Below are positions 44,985 through 54,208 of a stretch of 64,000 nucleotides of DNA, one piece after another (position 1 is the first letter of the stretch; each line of letters opens with the position of its first letter). This stretch comes from Spirosoma rhododendri (lineage in GTDB: Bacteria; Bacteroidota; Bacteroidia; Cytophagales; Spirosomataceae): the NCBI RefSeq assembly GCF_012849055.1, contig NZ_CP051677.1, positions 4,293,001 to 4,357,000 of the forward strand, given 5' to 3'. Under the pieces are notes generated by a model that did not search any database, had not been told where the DNA came from, and saw only the letters and a list, made by a program, of their open reading frames with translations. The translations under genes and the position numbers were made by a program.

Positions 44985-46016
44985 ATGGCAACATCGGGAC
45001 TGCCTATGTCTTTTTCCGAACGTCTGCGCTCGCTTGTCCGCTCCACTCCCGCTGCCCCGCCGGCTTCGTCGCTTGCCCCCGCGGTCAAGCCACCCCTTCC
45101 CGCACCTGTGTCAGCCGTTGCTGGCGTAGCGCAGGTTCCCGCTGAACCACTACCAACCTGGCTGACCGACGAAGAAACGCTGCGCGACGAGGGTGTTTTA
45201 TACGGCCTGTCGGATGCCGACCCGGACGACAAGCTGGCCCTGATCCGGGTGTACAGCAGCCGCCAGACCGCGCCCCTCACCCAGACAATCGGCCAGCTCA
45301 CGGCACAAATTCGCGAACTGACCGCCCAGCTGACGCAGCATGAGCAACAGCAGCAGGCAATCCGGCAACGACTCGATAGTTTACGTAATCAACAGCTGAC
45401 CGCCCCCCATCCGGCCCGTTCGATCGGTAGTCTTGCACTGGGCATCGGTAGCGGTGCAGGGGCTTTTTTTCTGATCGATCAGGCTCTGCAACCGGCCTAC
45501 GGTAATCTGTTTATCAGCCTGGGGATTTGTCTGGCTGGTCTGGCCGGGCCGTTTAGCCAACCCGCCGAGCCAGACCGCCAACGGGCCATTGGCTGGTTCC
45601 TCAACACGCTGGGTTTGCCGCTGGCCGTATCTGGTTTCGTGCTGGCCACAGCCGCTGCCAATGAATCGATCGGTCAGGCTTTAATGCTGTCAGGGCTGCT
45701 GCTGGTGTTGCTGCCCACCGCCGGGCGGCTGATGGGCAGTGGACTACGGGCTATGTCGAGCCGGGCGGTTCGGGCTACGTATCCTGCCCTCATCGACGAG
45801 CTGGCAACGCAGGCAGCCGTGGTGCAGCAAGAAATCAATATCGTCGGGGCACAGAAAGCCGGGCTTACAGCGTTGCTTAACCAGAACGAAATCGAACTGA
45901 CCCGGCAACACGCCCAACGCGACGCGCTGATTCAGCTGTTTCTGAGCGAGTTCGCGCTGGCCCGCAGTCTCCGCGATCGCCTGACTGAAAATCAGCGGGA
46001 AGCGCTGTTTACTTAA
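44985..46016 (+). CDS. coiled-coil membrane protein of unknown function
   Basis: I do not recognise a family. The 343-residue product has a Pro/Ala-rich N-terminus (about 1-60), a Gln-rich coiled coil (about 95-140), four hydrophobic segments in the middle (around LALGIGSGAGAFFLIDQAL, LFISLGICLAGLAGPF, LGLPLAVSGFVLATAA and LMLSGLLLVLLPTAG), and a second coiled coil at the C-terminus. A start at 45006 (MSFSERLR) is also possible. The next gene has the same layout, which suggests the two act together. Confidence 0.6.
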   Translation: MATSGLPMSFSERLRSLVRSTPAAPPASSLAPAVKPPLPAPVSAVAGVAQVPAEPLPTWLTDEETLRDEGVLYGLSDADPDDKLALIRVYSSRQTAPLTQTIGQLTAQIRELTAQLTQHEQQQQAIRQRLDSLRNQQLTAPHPARSIGSLALGIGSGAGAFFLIDQALQPAYGNLFISLGICLAGLAGPFSQPAEPDRQRAIGWFLNTLGLPLAVSGFVLATAAANESIGQALMLSGLLLVLLPTAGRLMGSGLRAMSSRAVRATYPALIDELATQAAVVQQEINIVGAQKAGLTALLNQNEIELTRQHAQRDALIQLFLSEFALARSLRDRLTENQREALFT

Positions 46017-46139
46017 GTGCATAGTTTACGGAATACGGTGATCCGGCGTGGCAACGATCTGCCCCAGTGTGGCTTCTGTTCCTGTTGCCGTTTTGAGCAA
46101 TTCCGCTCAGACCATCGTAGACAGAAAACCGAATACGAC

Positions 46140-47510
46140 ATGGAACCAAACAATAAGCCTGATTTTCAGCACGGTTACAGCAGTGGTGTTGGCGGGGTCG
46201 ACCGCGACACCTACGAGGGTTACCTGTCGAGTCAGATCAGCACCGACTGGCTGACGGAGCGTATCGAGGAGAAACGTGCCGAGCTGACAGCGACCGAACA
46301 GCGACTGGCCGACGCGACCAATGCCCACCGCACGGCTTATGCTGAATTGCAACCGGCCGCCGGGCAAACCGATCGGCTTACGCAGCAGTTGGCCCAGCGG
46401 CAGAGCGACCGGCAGGCGGTACTGACCGAGCGCGACGCCCTACGCGAGCGACGCGCCAAAGCCGCGCCCGACTACTCGCTGCTGGCCGGGTTACTATTTC
46501 TGGTAGCGGGCATTTCATTTCTGGCTGGCGACCTGATTATCTCGCACGAGATCGTAGCCTACGCGCTCAACATCCGCAATTCCGACGAAGCATGGGCGTT
46601 TGCGGTTGGTCTGGCGATGGTATCGATTCTGCTAAAACCCGCCTACGACCGCCTGATCGAACAGCCGTACCAGGAAAATCCCGAACAGAACCGGGGCCGC
46701 TACGAACGGTTCAAAATAGCGCTTGCGGTGTTCGCCGTGTTGACGCTGGCCGTACTGGGCTGGTTTCGGTACGAAGCATACCGCACCGATCAGCTGAAAG
46801 CCGCCATCAATAAATCGGTGCGGCAGTTGCAGCTGAGTACCGACCCGCTGGCAACGACAACCACACTTCCACCGGCGGTGATGAATCAGATCGAGAAGCA
46901 GCTGGCGGAGTCGAGCGAGCTGAATCTGGCCCTCGTCAACAGTCCGTGGGCGCTGCTGTCGTTTGTGCTGAGCGGCATTCTGTTTGCGCTGGCCGGGGCC
47001 GTTTGCCTCGGCATTGCCCTGCCGGTGTTGTCGGCGTTCTGGTTTCGCTGGTTACAGGCCGACGTTCGGCTGGGTAAGTACCGCCGTCGACTGCGCCGGA
47101 TGGACAAAGAAATTGCCCCGCTGGAAAATCAGCTGGCCGAGCACCGCACCCAACAAAACGTACTGCAACACAATCTCGATCTGCTGCCCAATCTGAATGA
47201 ACTAAAAAATCGGGTCAGCACGATCATGGCAGACCTTGATCTGCTGCTGGCTGAGCTGAAACTGGCGCAGACCGACAGCCGTATCAGCAACTTCAACGAT
47301 GGGTACGGACAGGGCGAAGCCATTCGCGGCACCCTCTCCGACGACGAGCAACGGCAGCTTCAGCGCGAACGACTGTTGGCAACCACCAACCGCCCCCCTC
47401 GCCCGGCCGATTCGTCCAACGGCTCAGCCGCCGACAAGCTTACCAACGGCAAAGCCCCCGCGCAACGGCCCTACCAGACTATCCGTCAGTTTCTCTCCGA
47501 TCAACTATAG
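46140..47510 (+). CDS. coiled-coil membrane protein of unknown function, similar layout to previous gene
   Basis: Not recognised. From the start MEPNNKPDFQHG at 46140 the product is 456 residues. A coiled coil (about 30-100) is followed by membrane segments (SLLAGLLFLVAGISFLAGDL, VGLAMVSILL, IALAVFAVLTLAVLGWF), a periplasmic-type loop, two more hydrophobic segments (WALLSFVLSGILFALAGAV), and a long C-terminal coiled coil (about 310-390) with a polar tail. A longer frame to 46017 has no support. It begins 123 bases after the preceding gene on the same strand. Confidence 0.62.
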   Translation: MEPNNKPDFQHGYSSGVGGVDRDTYEGYLSSQISTDWLTERIEEKRAELTATEQRLADATNAHRTAYAELQPAAGQTDRLTQQLAQRQSDRQAVLTERDALRERRAKAAPDYSLLAGLLFLVAGISFLAGDLIISHEIVAYALNIRNSDEAWAFAVGLAMVSILLKPAYDRLIEQPYQENPEQNRGRYERFKIALAVFAVLTLAVLGWFRYEAYRTDQLKAAINKSVRQLQLSTDPLATTTTLPPAVMNQIEKQLAESSELNLALVNSPWALLSFVLSGILFALAGAVCLGIALPVLSAFWFRWLQADVRLGKYRRRLRRMDKEIAPLENQLAEHRTQQNVLQHNLDLLPNLNELKNRVSTIMADLDLLLAELKLAQTDSRISNFNDGYGQGEAIRGTLSDDEQRQLQRERLLATTNRPPRPADSSNGSAADKLTNGKAPAQRPYQTIRQFLSDQL

Positions 47511-47566
47511 CGGTTTACGGTACAGCCCCGGCCACCGTAAACCCTATATCGAAAACCGGACACTGT

Positions 47567-48756
47567 ATGAAAACGACCTGCTGCGTGGTGGGGGCGGCCC
47601 CGCCGGAATGATGCTTGGGTATCTGCTGGCGCGGGCCGGTGTCGACGTTACGGTACTGGAAAAACACGGCGACTTTCTCCGCGACTTTCGGGGCGACACC
47701 ATCCACCCGTCGACGCTGGAACTGATGCACGAACTGGGACTCGACGCCGAGTTTCTGCAACTGCCGCACCAGGAACTCCGCTCGGTCAATCTGTCGCTGA
47801 ACGCGCGGATGGTGCCCGTCGCCGATTTTTCGCGCCTGCCGGTACACAGTCGGTTTATCGCGTTCATGCCGCAGTGGGATTTTCTGAGTTTCCTGAGCGA
47901 TAAAGCCCGGCAGTACCCCAATTTTCATCTGCTGATGCAAACCGAGATGACCGACCTGATCCGGCAGAACGGGCGCGTTGTGGGGGTGCGGGCCACCTCA
48001 CCCGCTGGCGAACTGACCATCGATGCCGATTGGGTCGTTGGCACCGACGGGCGGCATTCGCGGGTGCGCAAACAGGCCGGACTCCCCGTTCAGGATTTTC
48101 AGGTGCCCATCGACGTGCTCTGGATGCGGATACCCAAAGACCCCGCCCAGACCGATCAGGCACTCGGCTACATCGACCGGGGGCAGTTTATGGTGCTCAT
48201 CGACCGGCACGACTATTTCCAGTGCGGCTACCTGATTCCCAAAGGGCAATTCGACGCGATCAAACAGCGGGGACTTGCGGCCTTGCAGGACACCATCGTT
48301 CGGATGGCCCCGTTCGTCGGTGAACACATCCGGCAACTCGATAGCTGGGATCAGATCAGCCTGCTAACCGTGAAAATCGACCGGCTCCGGCAATGGTATC
48401 AACCGGGGCTACTCTGCATCGGCGATGCGGCCCACGCCATGTCGCCGGCGGGTGGTGTCGGTATCAACATGGCGATTCAGGACGCCGTTGCGGCTGCCCA
48501 TTACCTGGCCGAACCGCTGCTGAACGGCACTGTCAGCGAAGCCGTTTGCCAGCGGATTCAGCGTCGGCGGCTGCTACCAGTCAGGCTGATTCAGTCGGCG
48601 CAGATCTTCGTGCATCGCCGGATCATCAACGGGCAGAACGCATCGGTTCCGGCGGGGTTCGTCTGGGCACTCAACCACATCCCGGCCCTCCGACGCTTCA
48701 TCGGGCACATGATCGGTATGGGGCCACGGCCGGAGCACATCGACAGGCTGCACTGA
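47567..48756 (+). CDS. FAD-dependent monooxygenase (frame broken by one base)
   Basis: Flavoprotein of the PheA/UbiH-like aromatic hydroxylase family. The start ATG at 47567 gives MKTTCCVVG, but the frame then fails at the G run 47590-47594. Translation in the next frame continues GPAGMMLGYLLARAGVDVTV, completing the Rossmann motif GxGPAG, and goes on with DWVVGTDGRHSRVR and CIGDAAHAMSPAGGVGINMA (the second FAD motif). One extra G gives 396 residues of normal length. The open frame that extends back to 47299 is an overlap with the upstream gene and not its true start. The substrate is unknown. Confidence 0.85.
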
Positions 48757-48768
48757 CGACCGCGGCAT

Positions 48769-49566
48769 TCAGGGTTTATCGAAGGTCATGGGATAAATCA
48801 GACTGCTTACTCCCCCACTGTCGACCAGCACCGCTTCCCCATTGGCCAGGGTTACTTCGCCCCGAAAAAGAGCAACCACGACCTGAGCAATGTCGGCGGG
48901 TGTAGCGAGCTGACCACTTGGATTCGACGCACCAAACGTGGCTTTGGCATCCGGCTGATCGCCCGACAGACGGTCGACCATGGGCGTATCGGTCGTCCAG
49001 GGGCAGACGGCGTAGGTTTGAATATGATCCTTGCCATAACCAGCCGCCATCGACCGGCTGATACTCAGCACGGCGGCTTTCGAGGCTCCGTAGGGCATGG
49101 CGTCGGGAAACGGAACCACCGTACCAATAAACGAAGCCGTATTAACGATGATACCGCCCCCCTGCGCCAGCATACGGGGCAGCGTGTGTTTGATCGCCAG
49201 CAACACCCCTTTCACGTTGACGGCCAGAATCTGGTCGATGTCTTGCTCCGTGGTGTCGGCAATGGGGCCGGGTGTTCCCTCAACACCGGCATTGTTAAAC
49301 AGAAAATCAAGCCTGCCAAACTCAGCTATTGTCTGCTGAACCAGCGCCTGAACCTGCTCTTCGCGGCTAACGTCGGCCTGCACGAATCGTACGCTGGCTA
49401 CGTCGCCAATGGTTATGGCGGCTTCTTCGCCCCGCTCCCTGTCGCGCCCGGCGATAACCACCCGAACGCCCAGCCCAACCAACTGCTGAGCAACTTCTTG
49501 ACCGATCCCGGTGGTCCCTCCCGTAATCAGGGCGACTTTCCCCTTCAATGACTCATTCATACGCAA
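48769..49566 (-). CDS. SDR family oxidoreductase
   Basis: A 265-residue classic short-chain dehydrogenase. The cofactor loop is TGGTTGIGQE near residues 15-24, the NNAG motif is in LFNNAGVEGT, and the catalytic Ser and Tyr-x-x-x-Lys are in NTASFIGT and PYGASKAAV. The substrate is unknown. A start two codons later (49560) is equally possible. It is convergent with the FAD monooxygenase and 104 bases from the AraC regulator gene, which is upstream on the same strand and might control it (inference from position). Confidence 0.9.
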   Translation of the reverse strand: MRMNESLKGKVALITGGTTGIGQEVAQQLVGLGVRVVIAGRDRERGEEAAITIGDVASVRFVQADVSREEQVQALVQQTIAEFGRLDFLFNNAGVEGTPGPIADTTEQDIDQILAVNVKGVLLAIKHTLPRMLAQGGGIIVNTASFIGTVVPFPDAMPYGASKAAVLSISRSMAAGYGKDHIQTYAVCPWTTDTPMVDRLSGDQPDAKATFGASNPSGQLATPADIAQVVVALFRGEVTLANGEAVLVDSGGVSSLIYPMTFDKP

Positions 49567-49670
49567 CCAGATTTAAACGCTTTCCCCGTTGACAACCACC
49601 GGGAACCACTGCAAAAGTAGCGGGTGGTCAGGGGGTGGCGTTGAGCCAATCAAACCGATACTTGGTCTGA

Positions 49671-50576
49671 TCAAACAAGCGACTGATTACGAAACGACCG
49701 GGGTGGCTGGGCGAAGGCTTTTTTGAAGAAATGAACGAACGACGACGGGTCATCGAAGCCCAGGCACCACGCGATCTCACTGATCGGTCGGGTAGTATGC
49801 GTCAGCAGGAAAGCCGCTTCGCTGGCCACCCGTTCGCTGATAACCTGCGAGGTCGTTTTGCCCATAACGGTTTTCAGGGCGCGGTTCAAATGATTGACGT
49901 GCACGGCCAGCTGCGAGGCAAAAGCCGACGGAGTCTGCAATACCATCTGCGCCGACGGCTCGAGGGGAAACTGTCTTTCCAACAATTCAACAAACAGGGC
50001 GGCAATACGTGAGTTCGCGGTGGTATCCGATGGCGTAGCGACCGTTGCCGGGGTCATTTTCAGTCCCCGGTGAATCAGCTCAAACGCCAGATTTCGCAGC
50101 CGATCCTGCTTATAAGCATAATCAGAGCGAATTTCCTGAAGCATATCCTGATAGATCGGTTCGATGGCGCGTTGCTGTGCATCATCCAGGGGGAAAACCG
50201 GGATTTGGCCCGGCTGGAAAACGGGGTACTGACTTATACCACCAAACTGCGCGAAAAACGATTGCGTGAAAATGCAGAAGAAGCCTGACTGCGCTTCTTC
50301 GAGCAACTCCCAGTTATACGGAATCAGGGGATTGGAGAAAATCAGCGCATGCTGGTCGATGGTAATAACTTTGTCTGCGTAGCTTAATTTTTTCTTACCC
50401 GTCAGTAAGCTGATCTTAAAGTAATTCTTGCGGGTGTAAAAGATGGGTTTGGCGTAGGGCCCCGAGAAATCGGCCATGTCGAATACGTTGAGATGGCCCA
50501 GCACACTAGTTACCGTATCAGGCACGTAGTTGAGTCGCTCGCGGTAAAAATCGGCTAAATGCTGCGGTGATTCCAT
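49671..50576 (-). CDS. AraC-family transcriptional regulator
   Basis: A 301-residue regulator. The N-terminal 190 residues form a cupin-like ligand domain (KPIFYTRKNYFKISLLTGK, ALIFSNPLIPYNWELL). The C-terminal part holds two helix-turn-helix units: SQLAVHVNHLNRALKTVMG and ISEIAWCLGFDDPSSFVHFF, with the typical PRSFR ending. Effector and targets are unknown; the SDR gene just downstream is the nearest candidate. Confidence 0.9.
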   Translation of the reverse strand: MESPQHLADFYRERLNYVPDTVTSVLGHLNVFDMADFSGPYAKPIFYTRKNYFKISLLTGKKKLSYADKVITIDQHALIFSNPLIPYNWELLEEAQSGFFCIFTQSFFAQFGGISQYPVFQPGQIPVFPLDDAQQRAIEPIYQDMLQEIRSDYAYKQDRLRNLAFELIHRGLKMTPATVATPSDTTANSRIAALFVELLERQFPLEPSAQMVLQTPSAFASQLAVHVNHLNRALKTVMGKTTSQVISERVASEAAFLLTHTTRPISEIAWCLGFDDPSSFVHFFKKAFAQPPRSFRNQSLV

Positions 50577-50627
50577 TCACTAACCAGGTTAGTCTGCCAG
50601 CCTGCTGACGACGTATTTAACAGAAAA

Positions 50628-51239
50628 TCAAGCAGTAATCCACCCAACTTTCCTACGCCAGCGATCGTACGCGATCCGCTCCTGCTGCCGTTCGTCGGCG
50701 GTCGGCTGTTTTCTTTGTTCGACAGACAATTGGGCTGTCAACTCAACTAACCGTTCTTCAACAGTGTTCAGCCCCACCTGCCCCCGACGTTGATTCACTT
50801 CATCGACGGGACCGTCAAGCAGATACGGAACGAGCCGACCATGCTCATCATCGACAAACTGAGTCCCGTACACTTGCGGTCGATCCTCGTACATGGCAAT
50901 CCGGTCCGACAGAAACGCCAGCGCGACGGGGTCAATCGTTCGCGTCGGTTTCTGTTCGTGCATCAGCGCAAGCGTACTTTTCATGAACTCAGGCCAACTG
51001 ATTGCGTGCTGAACAATCAACCACGCAGCCTGACTTGCTTCTTCCCCCACCTGTTCGCGCGCAGGCCAGCCAATCTGAGCGATGATCGACTGAAGTTGTC
51101 GGGCATTGTCGAGATGCACCGCTTCCATCTCCGGGCTATAGCCCCGAAACAGCGTACCTTCCTCAATAAGCCGCTGACGAACAGCAAGGTCATGCTCCCG
51201 CCGTTCAATCAGCTCGCGGGCAATGTCAGAATACAGCAT
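50628..51239 (-). CDS. conserved protein, DUF6624-like
   Basis: A 203-residue soluble protein with no signal peptide. The core WPAREQVGEEASQAAWLIVQHA and the run PVALAFLSDRIAMYEDRPQVYGTQF match a family of uncharacterised proteins seen in Bacteroidota and Actinobacteria (DUF6624), which I recall from memory. Arg/Glu-rich helices dominate. No function is established. It is flanked by the AraC regulator and a small exported protein on the same strand. Confidence 0.65.
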   Translation of the reverse strand: MLYSDIARELIERREHDLAVRQRLIEEGTLFRGYSPEMEAVHLDNARQLQSIIAQIGWPAREQVGEEASQAAWLIVQHAISWPEFMKSTLALMHEQKPTRTIDPVALAFLSDRIAMYEDRPQVYGTQFVDDEHGRLVPYLLDGPVDEVNQRRGQVGLNTVEERLVELTAQLSVEQRKQPTADERQQERIAYDRWRRKVGWITA

Positions 51240-51298
51240 TCAAGTCAGAGTGATTCAACATCACAAAACATAACTTCCACGGTGCTTCAGTCCGCAAC

Positions 51299-51778
51299 TT
51301 ATGGTCGTTTGCTGACACCTTCCCCCGATTTACTGAGGAAATAGCGCCGGGGTGTTTTGTCAATCTGGTTGATACCCACGAACAATTTAAACGCCTGTTC
51401 AGACAGATCACTTATGTCGAAAAAGCTGTTCTGGTAAATCCGACCGACTTTGAAATAATACGTTTTACCCTTTTCGAATGTGAGGAACGTTGGCTTGGGT
51501 GCGACCGGTCTACCACTTTGATAGTCATCGGCAGATGGAGAAACGTTGTATTGGCCATCGGGCAGAATACCCAGACTGTCAGCGTCGGTTTCGATAACGG
51601 TGTACGCATTATCCCTGACGACAATCGGCCTACCGGCATCTAATGTGGTATAAGACCTGACCGCTGGTGAGTATACGCTGCCGCTTTTCACCAGATATAT
51701 TTTCGTTGTTAGCACCGATTGTCCGAACGCGAACGTAACGCTCAATGTGAGCAGGCCGAAAAAAGCATATTGTTTCAT
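51299..51778 (-). CDS. small exported protein of unknown function
   Basis: A 159-residue product with a clear signal peptide (MKQYAFFGLLTLSVTFAFGQ) and a short beta-rich body including TFLTFEKGKTYYFKVGRIYQ. I do not recognise a family. The start at 51778 puts the signal at the N-terminus; the open frame reaches 51802. It is 59 bases upstream of the DUF6624-like gene on the same strand. Confidence 0.55.
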   Translation of the reverse strand: MKQYAFFGLLTLSVTFAFGQSVLTTKIYLVKSGSVYSPAVRSYTTLDAGRPIVVRDNAYTVIETDADSLGILPDGQYNVSPSADDYQSGRPVAPKPTFLTFEKGKTYYFKVGRIYQNSFFDISDLSEQAFKLFVGINQIDKTPRRYFLSKSGEGVSKRP

Positions 51779-51854
51779 GGCTATCGTGTGTTTACGATGC
51801 AATCAACTGCTTTTCAGCACGTAACGCGCTTAATTTATCATTAGAAATAGTCGG

Positions 51855-53057
51855 CTACAGCAGCACACCCGCCAGTAAGCCGCCGAGGATCAGGACGAAG
51901 GGCGGGATACGAGTATAGATCAGCAGGCCCATCGTGATCAAGACAACGGCGACGGACGGCCAATGCGGCACCATCGGCTGCAACAGCACTACGGCAGCCG
52001 CAGCGGTCAGGCCACTACTGGCTGCGTTGATGCCGTCCAGCGACGCCCGCACGACGCGGTAGCGTTTGAGCTGCTCCCAGAAGCGGTACACGAAGAAGAT
52101 CAGGAACGCGCCGGGCAGAAAAATACCGGCCGTGGCAACGAAGCTGCCCCAGATTTGACCGTGTGGCCCGGCGTCGCGCATGGACAGGGCACCGATGTAC
52201 GACGCAAACGAAAACACTGGACCCGGAACCGCCTGCACCAGCCCCAGCCCCGACAGAAATTCCTCGCGGGTCAGGTAGTGCTTGAACGCTACGAATTCGT
52301 TGTACAGGATGGGCGTCAGCACCTGCCCCCCGCCGAAGACCAGACTGCCATTGCGGTAGAAGTTTTCAAACAGTCGCACCGGTAGCGACTGCGTCAGGGC
52401 ACCGGCGACAGCGGCCACGATCAGCACACCCAGCCACAGGATGAAGTTCGACCATTCGATTTGCAGGGGTCGTTTTTCCATCCGTTCCTGCTTCTGGTAG
52501 GTCAGGCCGGTGGTTAGCCCGCCGACGATGATCACGAGGGGCGTCATGTAGGGCGATCGAAACAGGTAAGCCGTTACGGCCGCCAGAAGGGCCAGCACCA
52601 GCCCCGTACGGTTCTTGATAACTTTCTGCCCAATGCGATACCCCGCCACAATCAGGAAGCCGACGGCCATCGGCTGAATAAATCGGGCAAACCGAAGCGA
52701 CAGGTTGTGCTGCTCCAGGTAATAAATGGCCATGCCGAAAGCCGTCATGATGCTTACACCCGGCAACACCCAGATCAGCAGCGTCAGATACGCCAGATTC
52801 GGGCCGCCGATTTTGAAGCCCACCGCCGTAATTGTCTGCGTGGAGGTGGGGCCGGGCAGAATCTGGCACAGGGCGTTCAGCTCCAGCAGTTCGGCCTCGG
52901 TGATGTAGCGACGCTTCTGCACGAAGCGTTCGTAGAGCATGGCAAAATGCACCTGCGGCCCACCGAACGTAGTCAGGGCCAGGATCAAGACGTCTTTCAG
53001 GAAGATGAAATAACGAATCCGGCGGACCGGAGCAATCGTCGGTACATGGTAGGCCAT
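51855..53057 (-). CDS. chrA: chromate transporter
   Basis: A 400-residue ion transporter of the CHR family with about ten to twelve membrane helices, the fused two-domain form. Family blocks are present in both halves: FGGPQVHFAMLYERFV with LCQILPGPTSTQ in the first, and VFGGGQVLTPILYNEFV with GLVQAVPGPVFSFASYIGAL in the second. Family members export chromate or take part in sulfate movement. The gene follows the 2OG-Fe oxygenase on the same strand but a terminator lies between them. Confidence 0.9.
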   Translation of the reverse strand: MAYHVPTIAPVRRIRYFIFLKDVLILALTTFGGPQVHFAMLYERFVQKRRYITEAELLELNALCQILPGPTSTQTITAVGFKIGGPNLAYLTLLIWVLPGVSIMTAFGMAIYYLEQHNLSLRFARFIQPMAVGFLIVAGYRIGQKVIKNRTGLVLALLAAVTAYLFRSPYMTPLVIIVGGLTTGLTYQKQERMEKRPLQIEWSNFILWLGVLIVAAVAGALTQSLPVRLFENFYRNGSLVFGGGQVLTPILYNEFVAFKHYLTREEFLSGLGLVQAVPGPVFSFASYIGALSMRDAGPHGQIWGSFVATAGIFLPGAFLIFFVYRFWEQLKRYRVVRASLDGINAASSGLTAAAAVVLLQPMVPHWPSVAVVLITMGLLIYTRIPPFVLILGGLLAGVLL

Positions 53058-53066
53058 AGACCAGCC

Positions 53067-53102
53067 AAAAAAAGAGCGCCGAAGTCGTGCAGGCTCCGGC
53101 GC
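53067..53102 (-). terminator. intrinsic terminator after the 2OG-Fe oxygenase
   Basis: Read on the minus strand: GCGCCGGAG, a loop, CTTCGGCGC, then a run of seven T. It lies twelve bases beyond the oxygenase stop and just upstream of the chrA start. Confidence 0.75.
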
Positions 53103-53113
53103 AGGCTATATAA

Positions 53114-54073
53114 TCAGGCTTTTTTCAGGCCCAGTTCCATCAGGCGTTCATTCAGGAAGTCGCCCGCCGTCATGTCGACGTATAGTTTGGGGTGCTGCGC
53201 ATCAACGCAACTGGGCAGGCTGCTCAGGTTCATGTCGGCGCGGGGGTGCATGAAGAATGGAATCGAGTAACGCGACTGATTCATTCGTTCACGCGGGGGG
53301 TTGACGACCTGGTGGATGGTCGATTTCAGCTTGTGGTTCGTCAGCCGGTCGAGCATATCGCCAACGTTGACGATGATCTGATCGGGCAACGCCGTGATAC
53401 TAATCCACTTACCATCGCGACGCAGTACTTCCAGTCCATCGGCCGACGCACCCATCAGCAGCGTAATCAGGTTGATATCGCCGTGGGCAGCAGCCCGGAC
53501 GGCTCCGTCGGGCGTGGTGTCGGGGTTGAGCGGGAAATAGTGCAGAGCACGTAAAATGCTATCGCCGTTCTGCACCTTGTCGTCGAAGTAGTTTTCGGGC
53601 AGTTCGAGGTAAAGCGCAATGGCCCGCAGGAGTTCACGTCCCGCTTGTTCGAGCGTCCGATACGTCGTCAGCGTCGCATCGGTGAAGGCGGGGTACTCGT
53701 CGGGAAACACGTTGTCCGGCATATCACCTATCGGCTCGGGTTGCCCAACGTGGTAAAACTCTTTCAGATCGGCCACTTTAAACCCCTTGGCCGTTTCCTT
53801 ACCCTTGCCGATATAGCCGCGCTGCCCGTTGAGGTCGGGCCGCTCGTATTTCTGCTTTACGTCGTCGGGGGCCTGGAAGAACTCCTTCGCCGACGCGTAG
53901 AGTTTTCCGGTCAGCTCATCGGTAAGGCCGTGGTTCTTGATTGCTACGAAGCCGATCTGGTTGAAGGCGCGTCCCAGATCCTGCACAAAGCGGGCTTTGC
54001 GGTCAGGGTCGCCCGACGTAAAATCGGCAAGATCCAACGACGGGATCTCGTCATATAATTCTTCGCTTGACAT
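53114..54073 (-). CDS. isopenicillin N synthase-like 2-oxoglutarate/Fe(II) oxygenase
   Basis: A 319-residue non-haem iron oxygenase. An N-terminal DIOX_N domain (IPSLDLADF, FVQDLGRAFNQIGFVAIKNH) precedes the jelly-roll. The iron ligands are the His and Asp of AAHGDINLIT and the His of KSTIHQVVNPP; the 2-oxoglutarate-binding Arg is in RYSIPFF. The length is normal for the family. The substrate is unknown; a role in antibiotic synthesis should not be assumed. An inverted repeat separates it from the superoxide dismutase gene on the same strand. Confidence 0.9.
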   Translation of the reverse strand: MSSEELYDEIPSLDLADFTSGDPDRKARFVQDLGRAFNQIGFVAIKNHGLTDELTGKLYASAKEFFQAPDDVKQKYERPDLNGQRGYIGKGKETAKGFKVADLKEFYHVGQPEPIGDMPDNVFPDEYPAFTDATLTTYRTLEQAGRELLRAIALYLELPENYFDDKVQNGDSILRALHYFPLNPDTTPDGAVRAAAHGDINLITLLMGASADGLEVLRRDGKWISITALPDQIIVNVGDMLDRLTNHKLKSTIHQVVNPPRERMNQSRYSIPFFMHPRADMNLSSLPSCVDAQHPKLYVDMTAGDFLNERLMELGLKKA

Positions 54074-54099
54074 AGACTAATCTAATTTCTACAAATATA

Positions 54100-54208
54100 A
54101 AAAGTTCTAAAGTTATAAAGTCGTAGCGTAGTAAAGTTGCCACCCGGCGTCAGCCCAGACGCGCCAGCAACTCTACTACGCTACGACTTTAGAACTTTAG
54201 AACTTTAC
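54100..54208. repeat. long inverted repeat with conserved centre (family 2, opposite orientation)
   Basis: Left arm 54100-54139 (AAAGTTCTAAAGTTATAAAG...) and right arm 54168-54207 pair with few mismatches over about 40 bases. The 28-base centre is the reverse complement of that of the element at 35786, with two differences. It reaches to one base before the stop codon of the superoxide dismutase gene, just as the other copy does for folE. Confidence 0.9.
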
